The notes beneath the pieces were generated by a model. The model searched no databases. It was not told where the DNA came from and worked only from the letters and a program-made list of their open reading frames with translations. Shown piece after piece: positions 59,270-64,000 of a stretch of 64,000 nt of DNA. A program made the position numbers and the translations under genes. The stretch comes from Lyophyllum atratum (taxonomy: Eukaryota; Basidiomycota; Agaricomycetes; Agaricales; Lyophyllaceae), in the NCBI GenBank assembly GCA_014905825.1, contig JACGCN010000058.1, positions 1 to 64,000 on the forward strand, written 5' to 3'. The first letter of the stretch is position 1; each line of letters opens with the position of its first letter.

Positions 59270-61568
59270 ATGCTCTGGTTTCCGCTGCAGTTGCCCTCCT
59301 GGATCCATTGGCCCTCCCAATCAACCGCCCGACACGTTCTCTATGGAGTCATCGTCGGCTTCTCGCTTTCCCTGACCTCAACGTCCCTGGCTTTGTACTA
59401 CCAATCGCAGAAACGACATCGCTTGACAGCGAAATTCGTACCACGACCAATAGAGCTGCGGAGTGATGAGATTTTGTCGGGTGTTACTGGGTTGATAGGT
59501 GCGTCGCGCCGCGGCGAAAGGGCTGTTCATCTCCTCATGCACAACATCCAGGGAATACACCTTTAATCAGAATCAACTCGTTAAGCGACGCTCTAGGCGT
59601 TGAAATACTCGGAAAAGCCGAAGTGGGTCATCTTCGTCTCTGGAGCGTCGTGGACGAACATCCCTGACCAATGGACTTAGTTCCTCAATCCGGGAGGGAG
59701 CGTCAAGGATCGCGTCGCGTTACGCAGTGAGTTCGGGACGAAAGCTCCTACAACTTGATCAAGGGTTGACAAGTTGCTAGTGATTGACGATGCGGAACGG
59801 TTGGGACTCCTCAGACCACATACAGGTTCGCGAATCTTTGAAGGGACTGTGGGGTCAACCGGGATCTCCATTGCGACCATTGCTCGAGCTAGGTGAGCAC
59901 AATCTCCGTTGACATACCATAGCATGGAAGATCTAATTATCTCTGAAACAGGGGCTACGACGCCAGTATGTGGTTCGAATGCCCTCCTAACAGGGTGCTT
60001 ATGCGTTCCGATAGCAATTATTATGCCCGATGACGTAGCGGAGGAAAAAGTCAAGGCGTTACACGCTCTCGGTGCAGAAGTTGAAAGAGTTCGACCGGCG
60101 AGTATAGTCGACAAGAAGCAGGTATGTCCACGGTTCCAGCCATCTATGATTAAATTAATTATTTTTGCAGTATGTCGTAGGTCACCTCCGTGGCTCATGT
60201 CTATATACCCGATTAAATTTCGACGTAGAACATTGCCAGACAACGTGCCACGAAATTTGGACGCCCCGACTCTACCGATGAAAGCGATGTAACAAATCGC
60301 CCACACTATATCGCGTCAAACACCTCTTCAGTTGTCGTCACTACCACATCCTTGCATGTAAACTTCGACACCGAGGAGCCCCTAGACCAGGACGACTTTT
60401 TGACGAAACCCAGAGGCTATTTCGCTGATCAATTTGAGGTGGGTATAATTGATATCGATGAAACGAGTCCTAAGAACATTGCTACAGAATCGAAGTAACT
60501 TTGATGCCCATTACGAAGGAACAGGCCCGGAGCTATGGAGACAGACGAACGGGCGGATCGATGCATTCATGAGCGGTGCAGGTGATATCATGTATCTTCC
60601 AGGTCATGAGTCTTTTAGCTGAAGCAGTGGAATTAGGCACAGGTGGGACCATCGCAGGTGTCGGCCAATACATCAAATCCATGAATGAAGAGATTGTCGT
60701 CGCACTCGCTGACCCAGAGGGCAGTGGCCTATACAATAAGGTCCGTTCTTGTGCAGCTTTCCCCCAGATCCTGCAATGATGTGAATACAGGTGAAACATG
60801 GCGTGATGTTCGATCGCAAAGAGAGCGAAGGCACCAAGCGGCGGCACCAGGTTGACACCGTCGTCGAGGGAATGTATGTGTCCCTTATAATTCAATCATC
60901 TCTCCGCGGAACACCTCGTCAAAGTGCCAAAACTCATCTCGGCGTCTCGTAGTGGCATCAACCGATTGACGAACAACATCGACCTCGCACTACCCATCAT
61001 CGACGACGCATTTCGGTAAGTCCCATCGCAGCATCCCCCTCCACCACATTGGGCTTAGTTGGCGCTGATCGACGTTACACATTGTCTATCAGGATATCAG
61101 ATGCAGAGGCCGTCTCAATGTCGCGGTACCTTGTGAAGAACGATGGACTTTTCCTGGGCTCGAGCAGCGCTTGCAACCTCGTCGCGTGTGTCAAGCTGGT
61201 GCGCCGGATGGGATGGGCTGAGGGGCAGACTCTTGTTACCATCCTGTGAGCACTCTCCCCCACTTTCCGATATTTACGGCGCAGTACTGATTGAACGTCA
61301 GTTGCGATTCCGGAAGTAGACATTACTCCAAGGTTTGTTTCCTTTGTGGCTTTAGGTCTTGACCCACTCACTGATGCGTTATTCGGATTTGAAAAAAATC
61401 TTAGTTTTGGTGAGTGCAGGGTTCCATTCTCACTAGTCTGAATTTTGCTGACATTCTTGTTGGACGGTGCCTAGGAATGATGATTATCTGCGAAAAGCTG
61501 GTATCCCCGTGAATCCCCAAATTGTGGAGGACTTGCTGCTCCCCCTGCCTCCATTGGAGTCTCGTTAA
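59270..61568 (+). CDS. MCY1: Membrane-anchored cysteine synthase (Mcy1/CysK-like)
   Basis: A PLP-dependent O-acetylserine sulfhydrylase-family enzyme of the fungal group that carries an N-terminal membrane helix (yeast Mcy1 sits at mitochondria). The start MLWFPLQLPSWIHWPSQSTA is followed by HVLYGVIVGFSLSLTSTSLA (membrane). Catalytic domain: GVTGLIGNTPLIRINSLSDA, the PLP lysine in FLNPGGSVKDRVALR, FEGTVGSTGISIATIARARG, PIAIIMPDDVAEEKVKALHA, GAEVERVRPASIVDKKQYV, NIARQRATKFGRPDSTDES, the phosphate-binding GTGGTIAGVGQYIKS, VVEGI, IDDAFR, LFLGSSSACNLVACVK and CDSGSRHYSKF. It ends LLLPLPPLESR at 61568. The PLP loop GTVGSTGISIA is as in cysteine synthases. There is an insertion of about 50 residues after DVTNRPHYIASNTSS. 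At least ten introns. Confidence 0.9.
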
Positions 61569-61689
61569 AGATCATCCCTGCAATAGCACGACCACGGTAG
61601 CGAGTAGCTAGCTACTCCATCCAGACAGGGGTTTTTGGCCGGGGTAAATCTCTAGATGTGCTGTGATGGTTATCCCATTCATGATATTA

Positions 61690-63385
61690 CTACTCCTGCG
61701 CAACTGCGTATCCCTCCTTTTCCTCGCCTATTGCAATCCTCAGACCCGCCCATATACAGTCAACTAATGCAGCCCCGTTAGAGCACGCGAAAACTAGAGT
61801 TGAGGCGTAGTAGAAGTTGGCGTTCCCCGTGCCTTGGTTAAGCCATAAGTGATTAAATAACGGCATTAAGAGCGCCGCATGCAAGTGTAGTAATGCCGTA
61901 ACAATGGGATGGCGGAAGTCTATTATTTTATTAAGTGCATTAGAATACGTTGTGCTGAGATGGATCTAGCAGAACACGTACATGGATATATTTCGGGAAA
62001 GACTGCGATCATGCTCAAGAACAAGCCAGGATCGGAAAGTGTGGGGTATGCTTTGAACGTGCCAAGGATCCCAATAAGCAGGAACGCGGCGTATAGAGGA
62101 TCGTATCTGAGATTTCAGGGCGACATCAGCATATGCAAATCAGTACGCATGGTTGACGTACTGAAATTTGATGCATATTGGTGCAATATAGATCAAGAGG
62201 TGTACCTAGGAAGCCACGCCGACTTAACCAACATAGCGTTGAAAAAGGAGAGGCTGCTCACAGAAAAGACCATGAGGAAGAAAGGGCGGAAATGGTCGAA
62301 CATCTCTGTGAAGAAATACCACCATAGACCCGTATTAGGTGTCAAGTCGGGGAGGGTCAAGCTAGATTTTGAAAATCTCAGCATGAAGACAGCCTAGGGC
62401 TCATTTTGACTAACCTGGCACCCCAAGTTTGTGGTATCCACGCCCAGCCGCCCGATACGACCGTGGACGCCAACGTCAATACAGAGAAATAGAGGACAAA
62501 TTCTCCTAAGTATGGAACTAGCAATCGAAAGTTGGCGCCAAAAGTACGCAGGGCTTTCGGGGACGCGAGGTTGGAGACCGGACCGATCAGGAGCAAGAGT
62601 AGGAGAGGAGTGAGGATAAGGATCGAGGATACAGATAGGTGGACCAGACAAGCCAATGATAGTAGGGATGCTGAAGCTCTGCCTATGGGCCGTGCTTAAC
62701 AACGCGTATGGACGCAGTAATGGCAAGACGAACCTTGGCTTGCAAACATTAAGGAGAGCAGCATCAAAGTGTTCTCAAACGATGACGTGGAGCGAGCCAA
62801 GCTCGGTAGGAATACATAGGGGTTTAGAAGGTACCTGCGTGGGTTGAGTATAAGGAGTATAAGGACACAGACGTTGCCAAGGTACTCACATTGCGGCGAT
62901 TAAAGTATCCCTCTCACTATTTGAGACGTGCTGCCGGGCTCTGAATATGTTTATCAGGGCCCAAGCCCCGAGTGCATCACACAGAGCCCATAGTATCGCT
63001 GATCCAGCACCTGATACAGGCAGAAGAGTCGTAAAGAGCGAGAGAAAGAGTGGTGACTATACATCAAGGTTTAGCGATGATTAAAGTGACATTTCGAAAC
63101 GTACGTACATGTCTAAACGATCCTCCCGAGTATGGATCCACTCCATTCTTGAATAGATAGATTCCTTCCTGCACTAGGGCTTATGAGCCAGTCAGGAACC
63201 TTGGAACTGGGATGTAACATACAGTTTGAATATGATGTGAGCGCTGAGGAGAGCTGCTGGTTGTCTTTTAGCAGGTCAGGAAGGCTGGTGAACGCCAGTA
63301 AGAGTCTACCCGCGAGAAGGCAAGGGAACGCGAGCCGCAGAGGAAACGCGACATTTTGGGCCGGCGCAGCCTTTGGTGAGGACAT
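61690..63385 (-). CDS. GAB1: GPI transamidase subunit PIG-U (Gab1)
   Basis: A multi-pass ER protein of the GPI-anchor transamidase complex. From MSSPKAAPAQNVAFPLRLAF, CLLAGRLLLAFTSLPDLLKD, spliced to EGIYLFKNGVDPYSGGSFRH, then ALCDALGAWALINIFRARQH, SSILILTPLLLLLLIGPVSN, FGANFRLLVPYLGEFVLYFS, the family hallmark DLTPNTGLWWYFFTEMFDHF, RYDPLYAAFLLIGILGTFKA, YPTLSDPGLFLSMIAVFPEI, and LWLNQGTGNANFYYASTLVF near the end; last residues EKEGYAVAQE and stop at 61690. Membrane segments are evident throughout. About seven exons. It is tail to tail with the cysteine synthase gene (121 bp apart). Confidence 0.92.
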
Positions 63386-63456
63386 GAGTTGCAAGGGCTG
63401 GCGTCTGTTTGCTCGACGAGGCTCTTGACAAACATGTTCGATCAACGAGCAAAAAG

Positions 63457-63530
63457 TGATTCGACCCAGGCTCGAACTGAGGACCTTCTGTGTGTTAGAC
63501 AGATGCGATAACCAACTACGCCATCGAACC
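63457..63530 (-). tRNA. tRNA-Val (anticodon AAC)
   Basis: The reverse strand folds as a cloverleaf: acceptor GGTTCGA with TCGAATC (one G-U pair), D-loop AGTTGGTT, anticodon stem TCTGT/ACAGA with loop CTAACAC (anticodon AAC), T-stem CTCAG/CTGGG with loop TTCGAGC, and discriminator A. 74 nt, no intron, no encoded CCA. A and B box promoter elements are inside the gene. Confidence 0.95.
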
Positions 63531-64000
63531 GATATCTAATGTTGCAAATGGTTGGTTATGTCGTGAAATTTTTGTTCGACAGGTCCTTCTGTCCTGGCGA
63601 TCGGCTTATTACGCGCGATAATTCCATGGAACACGAGGATATTGTCCAGCCACTCCTTACCTCTTTATAAGGCGCTGTCAATCCCCGCGTCGCAGTTCCT
63701 TTGTGTTACCTTGTTTCATTCATTGTACAACCAAAATAGCATATCGTACTAAGGGCGCCACATTGGGATACGAACTCCTCGGGGAATTCAGGAGTCCAAT
63801 TCTTGAATTGCCAGCCATTTCCAGTGGATAGAATTTCTTACGACATTATTGCATGGGATTGATATGTGTGCAGCGGATGCATCCGCCGCTGCCTACTACC
63901 ATAGTATAGCGCCTCGGCTGCGTCACTATCTGTCTGTATTTGCTAGCAGGCGTTCGCTCTCAGTATCATGTGGCGAGAATTCCCGCACCTCATTCATTCC
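63531..64000. other. right edge, no recognised gene
   Basis: 470 bp with no convincing frame. A perfect 12-base palindrome, CGGATGCATCCG, lies at 63874-63885. TTTATAAGG at 63664-63672 could be a TATA box for a gene starting to the right, unproven. Confidence 0.4.

Noticed and set aside
63874..63885. 12-base palindrome as a binding site
   Set aside because: A single palindrome with no partner site or adjacent gene start gives no basis for a functional call.

Overview
The window is a gene-dense stretch of a filamentous fungal genome, most likely a mushroom-forming basidiomycete (Agaricomycetes). The support is the gene content (ADA2, TSR1, septin, V-ATPase c'', ATP synthase g, PIG-U, PPG1, TOA1, WOPR regulators), genes cut by many GT-AG introns of about 45-60 nt, and short intergenic distances on both strands. 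There are no operons, CRISPR arrays or phage genes. Gene names below come from reading translated and hand-spliced exons against remembered family motifs; no database search was run, and exon ends are approximate where stated.

Layout: 0.9-3.5 kb ADA2 (+), the SAGA adaptor, recognisable from end to end but broken by about fifteen single-base or two-base indels; 5.4-8.3 kb TSR1 (+), 40S ribosome assembly; 10.6-14.0 kb a GEF1-type CLC Cl-/H+ exchanger (-); 14.3-16.0 kb a Cdc11-type septin (-); 16.9-18.3 kb a short-chain dehydrogenase (+); 18.5-19.4 kb ARL3/ARFRP1 GTPase (-), head to head with the V-ATPase proteolipid VMA16 (+); 20.9-22.5 kb a CUE-domain protein (-); 23.6-24.5 kb a bZIP regulator (-); 27.0-29.2 kb ATP20 and CWC24 (+); 30.4-31.3 kb a C2H2 regulator (-); 32.6-33.9 kb PPG1 phosphatase (+); 34.1-35.6 kb a CRAL-TRIO lipid-transfer protein with a membrane tail (-); 37.1-39.0 kb a SET-domain RKM4/SETD6-like methyltransferase (+); 39.2-40.6 kb an intracellular LysM protein (+).

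The right half holds a glycolipid transfer protein (-), a free methionine-R-sulfoxide reductase (+) tail to tail with cysteinyl-tRNA synthetase (-), a 758-bp non-autonomous DNA transposon with inverted termini and a 7-8 bp target duplication (48.9-49.6 kb), two tandem WOPR (Gti1/Pac2) transcription factors (50.2-54.0 kb, +), the TFIIA large subunit TOA1 (-), a small coiled-coil protein (+), two tandem CoA-binding-domain proteins (-), a membrane-anchored cysteine synthase of the MCY1 type (+), PIG-U (-) and a tRNA-Val(AAC) (-).

How they work together: mostly housekeeping. CLC exchanger, V-ATPase c'' and ARL3 all serve Golgi and endosome function. Methionine sulfoxide reductase, cysteinyl-tRNA synthetase and cysteine synthase share sulfur amino acid metabolism. 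The accessory, possibly fast-evolving part is the transposon with the WOPR pair (48-54 kb) and the tandem CoA-binding duplication. Gene-poor stretches without a recognised product are 3.5-5.4, 8.3-10.6, 24.5-27.0, 29.2-30.4, 35.6-37.0 and 40.6-43.1 kb.
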